64,000 bases of DNA, from contig NZ_OY762934.1 of NCBI RefSeq assembly GCF_963667045.1, positions 4,532,501-4,596,500 on the forward strand, written 5' to 3'. Origin of the DNA: an uncultured Cohaesibacter sp. Lineage in GTDB: Bacteria > Pseudomonadota > Alphaproteobacteria > Rhizobiales > Cohaesibacteraceae. How positions within the stretch are numbered: the first letter of the stretch is position 1; the number at the start of each line of letters is the position of its first letter. Shown here piece by piece: positions 35,390 through 44,486 of this stretch. The position numbers were made by a program, and so were the translations under genes. Below the pieces are notes generated by a model. The model worked only from the letters and a program-made list of their open reading frames with translations. It had not been told where the DNA came from and searched no databases.

Positions 35390-36091
35390 ATGAAAAAGGA
35401 CAGGATCGGCAACTGGCCTTCATTTGCCAGCCTTCTTGCGCTGCTGATACTGGCTGGTTGTGGAAGCTTTTACGACGCCGAGGAAATCCCGCAGGAGGTG
35501 TTGCAGAAAGAGGCTATCTGGCCGGATCCCGCCATTTCCGATCAGGTCTGTCCTGCGGTCGTGATGGGTCTTGTCAGTGCCCAGTCATTGCCGCCGATCG
35601 AAGGCCGGGGCGGTTGTGGCCATCCTGCTCCCTTCTCTGTCGTGGCTCTTGGCGGTGACAATCCGGTTCAGTTCAACACGGATGCGACCATCAACTGCGT
35701 CGTGACCTCGCAGCTTCAGCGCTTCTTCAGCGAGAGCGTGCAGCCGCTGGCGCTGCAGAAGCTGGGACAGCCGGTGGTCGAAATCCAGATTGCCGCGTCC
35801 TATTCCTGCCGCTCTCGCAACAATCAGCGCGGGGCCAAGTTGTCCGAACATGGTCGTGCCAACGCCATCGACATCGGTGCCTTCAAGCTGGCGGATGGTA
35901 CGGTCCTGACCGTCAAGAAGGACTGGCCCAGAGGCGGGCGAGCAGGCAAGTTTCTGCGGGCAATCAACCGGTCGGCCTGTCGCTATTTCACAACCGTGAT
36001 CGGTCCGGGCGGTGACAAGTATCATCAGGACCATATCCATCTCGATCATGGCGAACATGGCAAATCCGGCACCTGGCGCGTCTGTCAGTAG
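35390..36091 (+). CDS. Extensin-like C-terminal-domain lipoprotein
   Basis: A 233-residue lipoprotein: a signal with lipobox LAGC (Cys24), then about 200 periplasmic residues ending in an extensin-like domain (SEHGRANAIDIGAFKLADG, KDWPRGG, YHQDHIHLDHG). The His/Asp pattern resembles LAS-type (M15-like) peptidoglycan peptidases, so a cell-wall role such as crosslink cleavage is plausible. Two starts are possible: ATG 35390 (MKKDRIGN, a normal lipoprotein signal) or ATG 35360, which has a CCAGGA site. The first is chosen because it gives a shorter signal. Confidence 0.82.
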   Translation: MKKDRIGNWPSFASLLALLILAGCGSFYDAEEIPQEVLQKEAIWPDPAISDQVCPAVVMGLVSAQSLPPIEGRGGCGHPAPFSVVALGGDNPVQFNTDATINCVVTSQLQRFFSESVQPLALQKLGQPVVEIQIAASYSCRSRNNQRGAKLSEHGRANAIDIGAFKLADGTVLTVKKDWPRGGRAGKFLRAINRSACRYFTTVIGPGGDKYHQDHIHLDHGEHGKSGTWRVCQ

Positions 36092-36287
36092 GCTGGCGGG
36101 AGCTTTTTTCGGCCTGCCATCAGGGGTGTGACACTTGGTCTCTCGCCAAATTGTCCCCTAAATCTGTCCATAAAGCCAAATCGCCTTTATTTGGCTATCA
36201 ATCGCTCGTAATTCCCGTCGAGATCGCATAAATTGGCCAGCGAAGCACATGATTTGTCTGTGATTTCGCGGGCGTTCAGGAGACCTC

Positions 36288-36998
36288 ATGAGCATTTGGA
36301 GCCACATCGGCAACCTGATCGAAGATTTTCGGCAGAGCGAGGCCATTTCGCAACTGGTGGAAAAGGTTACATCCGTTGTCCGGGGGCTGGGCAGTGGACT
36401 GGACCGCAAGCAACTGACCTTCACGGTGGCTGTCATCGCGCTGTCTGCCAAGATGGCAAAGGCCGACGGTGTTGTCACGCAGGATGAGATTCAGGCTTTC
36501 CAGAAGCTGTTTTCCATTCCTGCCGGGGAAGAGCGCAATGTGGCGCGGATGTTCAATCTGGCCAAGCAGGACGTGGCCGGTTACGAGGCCTATGCTCGTC
36601 AGATTGCCGGTCTTTATGAAGATGACATGGAAACGCTCGCCGACATTCTGGATGGCCTGTTCATGATCGCCGGTGCCGATGGGGTCATGCACAACAGGGA
36701 AATGCTTTATTTGGAGCATGTCGCCGAGATCTTCGGCATTCCGGAGCGTTGCTTCGAGCGTATCAGGATGAGCCATGTGAAGCCGGACGAACAGGATCCG
36801 TACACGATTCTGGAAGCGGAACGCTCCATGAGCGATGCCGAGTTGAAGAGCCACTATCGCAAACTGGTGCGGGAGAACCATCCCGACCGGCTGATCGCCC
36901 GCGGCGTGCCGGAGGAATTCGTGCGAATCTCCACCGAAAAGCTGGCGACCATCAACAACGCCTGGTCAATGATTGAGATTGAACGCGGCTTGCGCTAA
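36288..36998 (+). CDS. DjlA-like co-chaperone (TerB domain plus J domain)
   Basis: A 236-residue protein with a TerB-like helical domain (residues about 40-155; LSAKMAKADGVVTQDEI, then LFMIAGADGVMHNREM, each with the acidic metal-like DG..pattern) and a C-terminal J domain with HPD at residues 198-200 (RENHPDRLIARG). It should stimulate DnaK ATPase. It lacks the N-terminal membrane helix of E. coli DjlA, as do many alphaproteobacterial members. The start ATG at 36288 gives MSIWSHIGNLIEDF. It lies 68 bases before the AmpD-like gene, perhaps in one operon. Confidence 0.92.
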   Translation: MSIWSHIGNLIEDFRQSEAISQLVEKVTSVVRGLGSGLDRKQLTFTVAVIALSAKMAKADGVVTQDEIQAFQKLFSIPAGEERNVARMFNLAKQDVAGYEAYARQIAGLYEDDMETLADILDGLFMIAGADGVMHNREMLYLEHVAEIFGIPERCFERIRMSHVKPDEQDPYTILEAERSMSDAELKSHYRKLVRENHPDRLIARGVPEEFVRISTEKLATINNAWSMIEIERGLR

Positions 36999-37066
36999 GA
37001 AACAGTTGGTCTGGCAGGCCCGCCTGTCAGATTCCCGGTTCCTTTTGCTGTTTCATGGAGATAGCC

Positions 37067-37813
37067 ATGCCGTTCGAAGCGACGACGAATTGCGCCTGCG
37101 CGTATAAACCCTCTCCCAATTTCGGTGAGCGCAAGGATGGCCGCAAGGTCGACATGCTTTTGCTCCACTATACCGGCATGGACGATGATGCACAGGCGCT
37201 CGACTGGCTGTGCAATTCCGAGAGCGCTGTTTCTGCCCATTATTTTCTGAATCGAGACGGCTCGATCCTCCAGCTGGTGGACGAGAATGAGCGGGCCTGG
37301 CATGCTGGGTCGTCCTATTGGAAGGGCGAAGAAGACATCAACAGCTGCTCCATCGGTATCGAGATCGCCAACGCCGGGCACGAGGACTTTGCCGAGAAGC
37401 AGCTTGATGTGTTGCACATGCTGTGCATGGACATCATTGCGCGTCACGGCATTCCGAATTATCGGGTACTGGGGCATTCCGATGTGTCACCTGGGCGCAA
37501 GGTCGATCCGGGTCCCAGGTTCCCGTGGAAGCAGCTCGCCGCTGCCGGGGTGGGCCATTGGGCTGATCCGGATCCCATGGGGGTCGGGCGTTTCTTCCAG
37601 CTCGGAGACGAGGGACAACCCATTCAGGCGCTGCAGTCGATGCTGGCGATCTATGGCTATAACGTACCGATCACCGGGGTCTTCGATGCCCAGACCGAGA
37701 CGGTCGTGCGCGCCTTCCAGCTGCATTTCCGGCCTGAACGGGTGGATGGCGTTGCCGACGCAACAACCATCTCGACCCTTTACAAGCTGAATGCCTCGCT
37801 GCCGAAGCTCTGA
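37067..37813 (+). CDS. N-acetylmuramoyl-L-alanine amidase, AmpD/amidase_2 family, with peptidoglycan-binding domain
   Basis: A 248-residue amidase. Residues 25-155 form the amidase_2 domain with zinc ligands His34 (LLHYTG), His137 (GHSDVSPG) and Asp147 (KVDPG), plus Glu99 (IGIEIAN). Residues about 165-245 form a peptidoglycan_binding_1 domain (QPIQALQSMLAIYGYN, FDAQTETVVRAFQ). It cleaves the amide between muramic acid and alanine in cell-wall fragments, as AmpD does in recycling. No signal peptide is obvious. The start ATG at 37067 has GGAG six bases upstream, and ATG 37055 lacks a site. Confidence 0.92.
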   Translation: MPFEATTNCACAYKPSPNFGERKDGRKVDMLLLHYTGMDDDAQALDWLCNSESAVSAHYFLNRDGSILQLVDENERAWHAGSSYWKGEEDINSCSIGIEIANAGHEDFAEKQLDVLHMLCMDIIARHGIPNYRVLGHSDVSPGRKVDPGPRFPWKQLAAAGVGHWADPDPMGVGRFFQLGDEGQPIQALQSMLAIYGYNVPITGVFDAQTETVVRAFQLHFRPERVDGVADATTISTLYKLNASLPKL

Positions 37814-37881
37814 GCTGCCGCCAGCAGGGTGATTGGTTGCTTTCAGACCGGGAGCCCGGTCTGAAAGTCACGGTTCCGGCG

Positions 37882-38310
37882 CTATATGTCGAGCACCATG
37901 TGCGGACGCCCGTTCGAGGTTTTCTCGCGTGTTGTGCCGTCCGGGCCGATGACCTGCGAGGTCCGGCTGCGATAGTTGCTCATCCCCTCGAAGGTGATGA
38001 CGTCGACCGGCTTGTCGAACAGGAAGGTCAGTCGAAACCAGCCGTCGCCGATCTTCTTGACGGCAATGATTTCCGCTTCAAAGCTCTGGGAGAGATAGAG
38101 CCCGGATACCCGGTCTCCCTGCTGCCAGTCCCGCACCGGGCGATTGCCGAAGCGGGCAAACAGGGTGTTCCAGTCCCGAAAGCCATGTTGCTGGGCTACG
38201 AGCTCCAGCGATTTGCTATGCGAGATTTCCACGCCCTCTTCCTTCAGTTTGTTGCGCAGAAGCCGGGCCTGTTTCTTGGCTTCTTCTGCCGATGTCGGAA
38301 TGCTGTTCAT
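37882..38310 (-). CDS. Glyoxalase-superfamily-like protein coupled to a MATE gene
   Basis: A 142-residue protein. The N-terminal part (AKKQARLLRNKLKEEGVEISHSKSLELVAQQHGFRDWNTLFARFG, given in part) is a pattern found in small alphaproteobacterial proteins annotated as glyoxalase-superfamily; the exact function is unknown. The remainder is beta-rich (FEAEIIAVKKIGDGWFRLTFLF). The ATG at 38310 overlaps the stop of the MATE gene as ATGA, so it is translated with it. The open frame continues upstream only as a shadow of the MATE gene. Confidence 0.65.
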   Translation of the reverse strand: MNSIPTSAEEAKKQARLLRNKLKEEGVEISHSKSLELVAQQHGFRDWNTLFARFGNRPVRDWQQGDRVSGLYLSQSFEAEIIAVKKIGDGWFRLTFLFDKPVDVITFEGMSNYRSRTSQVIGPDGTTREKTSNGRPHMVLDI

Positions 38311-39716
38311 TGATCCGTTTCTCCCGGGGCCGTGAACAAGCCCCATCTGCGGTTCTTTTGTTGTGCGGTTCGCATCAGGACGATGGTGGTTGTGGCCAGC
38401 AGCATCAGCTCGGCGGCGGGGGTGGCAAGCCATATGCCTTGTTCTCCCAGCACCAGTGGCATGGCAAACAGCAGCGGCAGCATGAAGATATAGGATTTGG
38501 ACAGGCTGAGCAGCGCTGCCCGTTTGGCGTCTCCAATGGCCTGGAAATAGGCGGCGATGATCAGCACCGGTCCCGTCGAGACGATCATCAGCGTCGTTAG
38601 TGGCATGATCCTGCCGACTTCCTTTATCACGGCCTGATCCTGGATAAAGAGTGCCCCGATCGGTTTTGCGAAGAACACGAAGATGATCTCGGTTGCCAGA
38701 CAGTATAGCAGAGCCAGTGACAGGGCGATGCGCAGACTGGAGTCTGACCGCTTCCATTGCCTTGCTCCGAAATTGTTGCCGGTGATCGATTGCATCGCAA
38801 AGGACAGGCCGAGCAGAGGCAGGAAGTAGAAGGTCATGATGCGCGTCGAGATGCCGAAAGCCGAGATCGTCACGGCATAGTCTGGGCTGGCCATCCACTG
38901 GATGGCGACAATGGTCGCCGTCGAGACGATTGACATGCCGATGAAGCTCAGGCTCTGCGGTGCTCCGAGCTTGAGGATGTCCGGCCAGTCGCAGAAAGGC
39001 GAGTGTCGGATGATATCCCTCGCCGACAACGGGCTGGCTCCCCAATGGCGATAGCCCAGCACGATAGTCAGTGCCAGTCCTTGCGCTGCCACCGTGCCAT
39101 AGGCCGACCCGGCAACGCCCATGTCCAGACGGGCAATCAGGATATAGTTGAACAGCATGTTGGCAAGCGAGACCAGAAGGCTCATGGCCGCCATGAGCGG
39201 CGCGCGGCCCTCATTGCGCAAGGCATCGGCCTGCAGGCCCAGAATGAAGGCCAGCGGTGTCGCCATGATATTGATCCGCAGATAGACAAGACCCATGGCA
39301 CCAAGCCGGTCATCGCCGCCAGCGGCGAGCAGTGCGATGCGGTTGCCGAGCAGAATGAAGCTGACAATCAGCAAGGCACTGATGAGCAGGGCAAGGCCGT
39401 GGGAGCCGGAAAAAAGGCGTCTGGCCCGATCCATCTGTCCGGCGCCCAGATGGCGGGCGAGCTGTGAGGACATGCCGCTTGAAACGAGCGTCGACAGGGC
39501 GACGACAAGCATGTAGACGGGGAACATCAGGGTGACCGCAGCCAGAGCGTCTGCGCCAACATAGATGCCAAGGAAAATGGCATCCATGACGGACAGCAGG
39601 CCGTTCATGCTCATCACGAAGATGATGGGTAGGGCGTTTTTGGCAAACAGTGCGGCAAGGGATCCTTGGGTGAAGGAATTGCGCGCAGATGGTTCGCTTG
39701 AGCTGTCTGACGACAT
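38307..39716 (-). CDS. MATE-family efflux transporter
   Basis: A 469-residue membrane protein of the MATE/MOP family with about twelve helices in two bundles: first bundle PIIFVMSMNGLLSVMDAIFLG, MSSQLARHLGAGQMDRAR; second bundle QSLSFIGMSIVSTATIVAIQ, NFGARQWKRSDSSLR. MATE pumps export drugs or metabolites using Na+ or H+. The start ATG at 39716 has AAGGAGG with 5-base spacing, which beats the ATG 21 bases upstream at 39737. It is the first gene of a two-gene unit with the 142-residue protein. Confidence 0.92.
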   Translation of the reverse strand: MSSDSSSEPSARNSFTQGSLAALFAKNALPIIFVMSMNGLLSVMDAIFLGIYVGADALAAVTLMFPVYMLVVALSTLVSSGMSSQLARHLGAGQMDRARRLFSGSHGLALLISALLIVSFILLGNRIALLAAGGDDRLGAMGLVYLRINIMATPLAFILGLQADALRNEGRAPLMAAMSLLVSLANMLFNYILIARLDMGVAGSAYGTVAAQGLALTIVLGYRHWGASPLSARDIIRHSPFCDWPDILKLGAPQSLSFIGMSIVSTATIVAIQWMASPDYAVTISAFGISTRIMTFYFLPLLGLSFAMQSITGNNFGARQWKRSDSSLRIALSLALLYCLATEIIFVFFAKPIGALFIQDQAVIKEVGRIMPLTTLMIVSTGPVLIIAAYFQAIGDAKRAALLSLSKSYIFMLPLLFAMPLVLGEQGIWLATPAAELMLLATTTIVLMRTAQQKNRRWGLFTAPGETDQ

Positions 39717-40049
39717 CTCAGCCTCCTTGAAACGCATTTCTTACTTTGGACGGGGCTCGCATTGCCACCCGCATGAAATGCATGTGGGGCTGAAACTATC
39801 AGATTTGATAACAGACCTTCACCATAGCCATAAGGCTCGCGAGCGGCTGGCGTCTGCGACCATGCGGCGGGATATAGGCGTATTGCGAGGGTCTGTCAAG
39901 ATCCCGCGTGATGCTGATGTTTCTCCGCCATGGTTGGTAGAGGGGGGGGACCGGATCGTTTGCGCAAAAAGAAAGGAGCCCGGCTGATGGCGGGGCTCCC
40001 TGTCTGGTGCCTGTTCGGACTGATGCACGAAAGGGTGGCGCGGAGCCGG
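39717..40049. other. Intergenic region between the MATE gene and a chemoreceptor
   Basis: It contains the chemoreceptor terminator (39966-39999) and the MATE promoter region upstream of 39716. No gene was seen. Confidence 0.5.
39966..39999 (-). terminator. Terminator of the second chemoreceptor gene
   Basis: On the minus strand, GGAGCCC-CGC-CATCA-GCC-GGGCTCC is followed by TTTCTTTTT, 50 bases after the stop. Confidence 0.88.
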
Positions 40050-41732
40050 TCAGGCGGCACGGATGGTGGAAAGGAATTTCTCCAGTTCGGCCTGCAGGCT
40101 GTCGGACTGTTTGGCCAGCTCGCCAGCGGCAGCCAGAACCTGATTGGCGGTTTTGCTGGAATGGCCGGCGGCATCCGTTACAAGGCCGATTGCGCTGGTC
40201 ACCTCGGATGTGCCCGTTGCTGCCTGCTGGACGTTGCGGGCAATCTCGTGGGTCGCTGCGGCCTGTTCCTCCACGGCGGCGGCAACTGCTGCGGAGATCT
40301 GGTTCATCTGGTTGATCGTCTGTGCGACCCCGTTGATGGCAGAGGCGGAATTCGTCGTCGAGCCCTGAATTTCGGTGATCTGGTTGGCAATCTCCGTTGT
40401 GGCCTTGCTGGTCTGGTCGGCAAGCTGCTTGACCTCAGCGGCCACAACGGCAAAGCCCTTGCCTGCTTCGCCTGCGCGTGCGGCCTCGATGGTGGCGTTG
40501 AGCGCCAGCAGGTTGGTCTGCTCGGCGATGCCGTTGATGAGTTCAACAATGTCGCCGATCTTCTGGGCTGCCGCAGACAGGCCGTGAACCTTCTCGGCAG
40601 CGGAATCGGCATCACGCACGGCCGTTTGCGACATCTGGTTGGACTGATCGACCTGGGTGGAAATTTCCTGCACCGATGCGGTCAACTCTTCGGTGGCTGC
40701 AGCTACTGTTTCCACGTTGGCGGACGCTTCCTGCGATGAGGACGCAACGGTGTCCGCCTGGCGGGAGGTCTCGGTGGCGTTGGCATACATTTCTCGAGCA
40801 AAAGCTTCCAGCTGCGAGGAGGCGGAGGAAACACTGTTCACGATGCCGCCAACGGACTGCTCGAAATCCTGAGCCATTTTGTGCAGGAGCTTGCGCTGTT
40901 GTTCTTCCGACCGGGCCTTCTGGGCTTCACTTTCGGCTGCCATGCGGCGGTTCTGTTCGGATTGCTCCTTGAAGAACAGGGCGGCCTTGGCCAGCTGGCC
41001 GATTTCATCCTTGCGCTCGGCTCCCTGAATTGTCTGAACGCTCGCCCCTTCGGCAAGCGCCTTCAGCGTGCGGACGATGCGGCCGATCGGGCGGGAAATG
41101 CCATAGTTGGCGATCAGCACGGCGATGGTCATTCCGAGGATGATGGCGATCAGGGCGGTAAGCAGGATGCTTTGCGATGCAAAAGCAGCATGCTCGGCAG
41201 AATTCTGCCGCTTGGCTGCCATCAACTGGCCTGAATAGGTGCTGTAGATCTTGACCTTTGCTGTCACGTCTTGCTGTCCTGTCAGGGCATTGTCGAGGCC
41301 TGCCTTGATTGCGGCTGCATCATCAGGATTGCTTTCGGCGGTCCGGATCATCTGGTCGATCTTGGCGAAATAGGCGTTGAGCGAGGTCTTTATGTCCCGC
41401 AACTGCTGTTTCTGGGCGTTGTCTGCGACGCTTTCCAGCTTCGGCAGGCGGCCAAGCATTTCGTCGGCGCGCTTCTTGTTCTGTGCGTGATAGGCTGCCG
41501 CTTCCTTTGGTTCGGTGGCCAACTGATAGGTCATGCGGGAGATCGCGACGATGTCGATCCGCAAGTCCATCGCTTCCCGGGCAGCTTCCTCGGTATGGCC
41601 GACTTCGGAGAAAGTGTTGGAGAGTGCGGTTAGCTGCGAATAGGAGACCCAGGCAATGCCTGCTGCAGCCAAACTCAGAAGAGCAACAACGCTCAGCATC
41701 TTGTGAACAATGGATAGATTCTTGAAAGCCAT
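40050..41732 (-). CDS. Methyl-accepting chemotaxis protein
   Basis: A 560-residue chemoreceptor. An N-terminal helix ([21 protein letters not shown]) is followed by a roughly 150-residue sensor with a four-helix-bundle look, a second helix ([22 protein letters not shown]), HAMP ([18 protein letters not shown]), and the signalling hairpin with tip [39 protein letters not shown] (given in part). The start ATG at 41732 has GAGG six bases upstream; earlier residues MMRTP are probably not translated. The ligand is unknown. No CheR-binding pentapeptide is seen at the C-terminus. Confidence 0.93.
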   Translation of the reverse strand: MAFKNLSIVHKMLSVVALLSLAAAGIAWVSYSQLTALSNTFSEVGHTEEAAREAMDLRIDIVAISRMTYQLATEPKEAAAYHAQNKKRADEMLGRLPKLESVADNAQKQQLRDIKTSLNAYFAKIDQMIRTAESNPDDAAAIKAGLDNALTGQQDVTAKVKIYSTYSGQLMAAKRQNSAEHAAFASQSILLTALIAIILGMTIAVLIANYGISRPIGRIVRTLKALAEGASVQTIQGAERKDEIGQLAKAALFFKEQSEQNRRMAAESEAQKARSEEQQRKLLHKMAQDFEQSVGGIVNSVSSASSQLEAFAREMYANATETSRQADTVASSSQEASANVETVAAATEELTASVQEISTQVDQSNQMSQTAVRDADSAAEKVHGLSAAAQKIGDIVELINGIAEQTNLLALNATIEAARAGEAGKGFAVVAAEVKQLADQTSKATTEIANQITEIQGSTTNSASAINGVAQTINQMNQISAAVAAAVEEQAAATHEIARNVQQAATGTSEVTSAIGLVTDAAGHSSKTANQVLAAAGELAKQSDSLQAELEKFLSTIRAA

Positions 41733-42143
41733 GGGAGTCCTCATCAAGGGAGTGGGGTGCTTCCGAATGTATGAATAATTTTGGTCAATCTTTTTGCCTT
41801 TTCTCTTAAAGACTGGTTTATATTTGGTAAATTACTTCACTATTTTTGATGATGAGGGGAACTATTTGCGGTTTCTGGACGTGTTGGCGATTCTATTTTA
41901 TTTTAACTATTGATGACTAGAAAATTGAATTGTTATATTTGTTAGGAGAGGTATGGTCGCGCCTTGTTCTTTGCGGGGCAGGGACTGAGTTTGCCAATGA
42001 TCCCGCTAGGGCAGGTGTGTTGCTGGCTCCTTGATATCAAAAGCCCACAGAAGAGGGCTCTTCCGTGGGCTTTTTCGATTGGTCGCTTCCGAGCTGTCTT
42101 GTGCAAAGACTGCGGAAAGATTACCGCTCCGAGCGGTAAGAGG
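41733..42143. other. AT-rich gap with chemoreceptor promoter region and a terminator
   Basis: Positions 41760-41950 are strongly AT-rich and should hold the minus-strand promoter of the chemoreceptor. A terminator-like hairpin lies at 42039-42075. No gene was found. Confidence 0.5.
42039..42075. terminator. Terminator hairpin of the PNPOx-like gene
   Basis: AAAAGCCCAC / GTGGGCTTTTT with an inner AAGAG/CTCTT stem. It is A-rich before and T-rich after, so it works in both directions. It should end the minus-strand gene at 42144. Confidence 0.85.
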
Positions 42144-42830
42144 TCAGCGCCGGCTGGTCAGTTTACGGATGCTCTCGGCGACGGGAATACCTTCCTTGAG
42201 ACGGGCATCATTGATGGCAGGGCCGAAGCTGGTGCTGATGGGGACGATGCCAGCCCAGTGGTCGAGGCCATAGTCCTCTTCGTCATCAATGGGCATTCCG
42301 GCGCGGATTTTGGAGGCGGCCTGTTCGATGGTGACGGCGATTACCGTCGTGGCATTGATTTCCTTGGCCGTGGTTTCGCGCGTTTCGTCCCAGCGTCCGG
42401 GAGCCAGATGATCGGTGACGGCGACAAGGGCATCGTATTTTTCCTTTTCGTCTTCGACCAGCCTGGCCGTGCCATGGATGTTGGCGGAGCGGAAGTTCAT
42501 CGTGTGGTGAAAGGCTGCGCGACCGAGCACCAGACCGTCGACCAATGTCACATTGAGGCAGACAGGCACGCCTTCCTTCAGAGCCTTGAGCATGCGGGCA
42601 GCCTTGGCGCCGTGAATGTAGATCTGGTCGCCGATGCGGCCGTAGGCCATGGGCAGGACAATCGGCTTGTCGTCGAGCACGAAGCCGACCTGAGCGATGA
42701 GGCCTTCATCAAGAATGGCAAACAGCGTTTCCTTGTCGTAGTTGGCGCGCTTGGCAACCCGGATCTTGTTGGTCGAGGTGATCGGGAAGGTCTCGTTTTC
42801 GGAGTGGGTGGTGTCTGGTGCGTCGGTCAT
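42144..42830 (-). CDS. Pyridoxamine 5'-phosphate oxidase-family flavoprotein
   Basis: A 228-residue split-barrel FMN protein of the family often named pyridoxamine 5'-phosphate oxidase family. Visible pieces are KRANYDKETLFAILDEGLIAQVGF, KPIVLPMAYGRIGDQIYIHGAKAARM, and VLGRAAFHHTMNFRSA. The terminal part (DYGLDHWAGIVPI) is typical. Substrate and true activity are unproven; most such proteins are not PdxH. It is divergent from a MocR regulator, and repeats lie between the genes. The start ATG at 42830 gives MTDAPDTTHSEN. Confidence 0.88.
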   Translation of the reverse strand: MTDAPDTTHSENETFPITSTNKIRVAKRANYDKETLFAILDEGLIAQVGFVLDDKPIVLPMAYGRIGDQIYIHGAKAARMLKALKEGVPVCLNVTLVDGLVLGRAAFHHTMNFRSANIHGTARLVEDEKEKYDALVAVTDHLAPGRWDETRETTAKEINATTVIAVTIEQAASKIRAGMPIDDEEDYGLDHWAGIVPISTSFGPAINDARLKEGIPVAESIRKLTSRR

Positions 42831-42897
42831 TGGTCGGTCTTCCGGTCAGATGGGCAATATTGCCCCTCGGGTTGGTACCCAAACAGGGGTGGGCTTG

Positions 42898-42966
42898 TTT
42901 GGCTTGATAAAAACGCAATTATGGTTCTAAATGAAGAGCCAAAAATTTTAATTTTAGGGAGCCAAA
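42898..42966. promoter_or_regulatory. AGCCAAA repeats in the MocR/PNPOx-like divergent gap
   Basis: AGCCAAA occurs at 42937-42943 and 42960-42966 (23-bp spacing), and its complement TTTGGCT at 42898-42904. The right copy overlaps the ribosome site and start of the MocR gene. MocR regulators such as PdxR commonly bind direct repeats at their own promoter. Confidence 0.55.
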
Positions 42967-42967
42967 C

Positions 42968-44455
42968 ATGTTGATTGGCCAAATCAGCCTTGATCGCACT
43001 GATGCAGAGGGATTGCCCCGACAACTGTTCCAGCAAATACGGCAGTTGATCGAGCAGGGGCGATTGGCTCCGGGCACCCGGTTGCCTGCTTCGCGGCAGT
43101 TGGCACGCGAGCTCAAGGTCGGGCGCAACACGGTTCTGGTGGCTTACGAACAGCTGGTGCTTGAGGGCTATCTTGAAGCGGATGGGCGGCGAGGCACGCG
43201 GGTGAGCGCTGCTTCCTCCGGCTTTGGGGATGGTGGTCATGGCGCAGCACAGCAAGAGGTGTCGATACCAGAGCCACGACTGTCGGACAGTGCCCGACGC
43301 ATGATGACGGTGCCGCGGCGCACCCTGCCGGGGGCGCTGACCTTTCTGACCGGCATGCCCGAGGTTGGGGCGTTTCCCCATGATACCTGGGCACGACTGC
43401 TGCGGCGGGCGGCCCGGCAGGTCGCCTCTCATGAGGATCTGTTGGGCTATGCCCATTATTCGGGGCTACCAGTGCTCCGGCAGGCGATCCTCGACCATGT
43501 TTCGGTGGCTCGGGGCGTGGTAGCGGATGTGGATCAGGTGATGATCCTGTCCTCGGCACAGGCGGCGCAGGATCTGGTTGCTCGCGTGCTGCTGGATGAA
43601 GGCGACGTTGCGCTGCATGAAGAGCCGGGCTATGCGGGCATGTCTGCGGCTCTTGCGGGTGTTGGTGCGCGCATCTTGCCGATCATGGTCGATGACGAGA
43701 CGCCCTGTCAGGATCTTCTGGACGGTCGGTGGGGCACAATGGCGCCGCAACTCATCTATAGCTCGCCTTCACACCAGTTTCCAACCGGAAAGGTCATGGC
43801 GCTTGAAGAGCGGTTGGCGCTGTTGCGCTATGCCCAGCAGAAGGACTGCTTCATTCTGGAGGATGATTACGACAGTGAGTTCCACTTTGCCGGTGCTCCC
43901 ATATCGAGCCTGCAGGGGCTCGACCGGCGCGGGCTGGTCATTTATATGGGCACCTTTTCCAAGGCACTGATGCCGGGGTTGCGCGTGGCCTATCTGGTGG
44001 TGCCCAAAAGGCTGGTGGAGCCGATGCGCCGCTGTCTGCGCAATATCGGGGCGGTCCCTTCGGTCGTGGTGCAATGGGCCTTGAAGGATTTTTTGGAAGA
44101 GGGGCTCCTGAAGGCCCATGTGACGCGGATGTCGCGGCTTTACCGGGACCGGCGCGATTGTCTGGTGGACAGGCTGAAACGCGAGGCGGCGGACTGGCTT
44201 GCGCCAACCATGCCTGAAGGGGGCATTCAGTTGCCGGCCTATTTCTACGGCAAGGCGAAGGCTCTCGATGACCGGGCTTTCATCACGGCCATGAGCGAGG
44301 TCGGGGTCGAGGGCTCGGCCATGTCTGCCCTTTACTGGTCCGGTCAGCGAGCCGCTCGAGCCGGGGTGCTTCTGGGCTTTGCGGCCAGCGATGAGCGGGC
44401 AATCGGGCGCGGCGTTCAACAGCTGGTCGCGCTGCTTTCCAAGATGGCCCCTTGA
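42968..44455 (+). CDS. MocR-family transcriptional regulator (GntR plus aminotransferase-like domain)
   Basis: A 495-residue PLP-dependent regulator. Residues 1-75 are a GntR winged helix (GLPRQLFQQIRQLIEQGRLAPGTRLPASRQLA in part, then VGRNTVLVAYEQL). Residues about 110-490 resemble a fold-type I aminotransferase with the PLP lysine in TFSKALMPGLRVAYLV and the aspartate in LEDDYDSEF. Members respond to PLP or pyridoxal. The divergent PNPOx-like gene and the shared repeats suggest a vitamin-B6-linked regulator such as PdxR. The start ATG at 42968 follows AGGGAGCC. Its stop codon overlaps the rnpB promoter. Confidence 0.92.
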   Translation: MLIGQISLDRTDAEGLPRQLFQQIRQLIEQGRLAPGTRLPASRQLARELKVGRNTVLVAYEQLVLEGYLEADGRRGTRVSAASSGFGDGGHGAAQQEVSIPEPRLSDSARRMMTVPRRTLPGALTFLTGMPEVGAFPHDTWARLLRRAARQVASHEDLLGYAHYSGLPVLRQAILDHVSVARGVVADVDQVMILSSAQAAQDLVARVLLDEGDVALHEEPGYAGMSAALAGVGARILPIMVDDETPCQDLLDGRWGTMAPQLIYSSPSHQFPTGKVMALEERLALLRYAQQKDCFILEDDYDSEFHFAGAPISSLQGLDRRGLVIYMGTFSKALMPGLRVAYLVVPKRLVEPMRRCLRNIGAVPSVVVQWALKDFLEEGLLKAHVTRMSRLYRDRRDCLVDRLKREAADWLAPTMPEGGIQLPAYFYGKAKALDDRAFITAMSEVGVEGSAMSALYWSGQRAARAGVLLGFAASDERAIGRGVQQLVALLSKMAP

Positions 44456-44480
44456 CCTTGGCCTAATTAGGGCTTAGTTC
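44452..44480 (+). promoter_or_regulatory. rnpB promoter candidate
   Basis: TTGACC (44452-44457), a 17-base spacer, and TAGTTC (44475-44480). It would start transcription near 44487, exactly where the RNase P RNA begins. Confidence 0.6.
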
Positions 44481-44486
44481 CCATCG

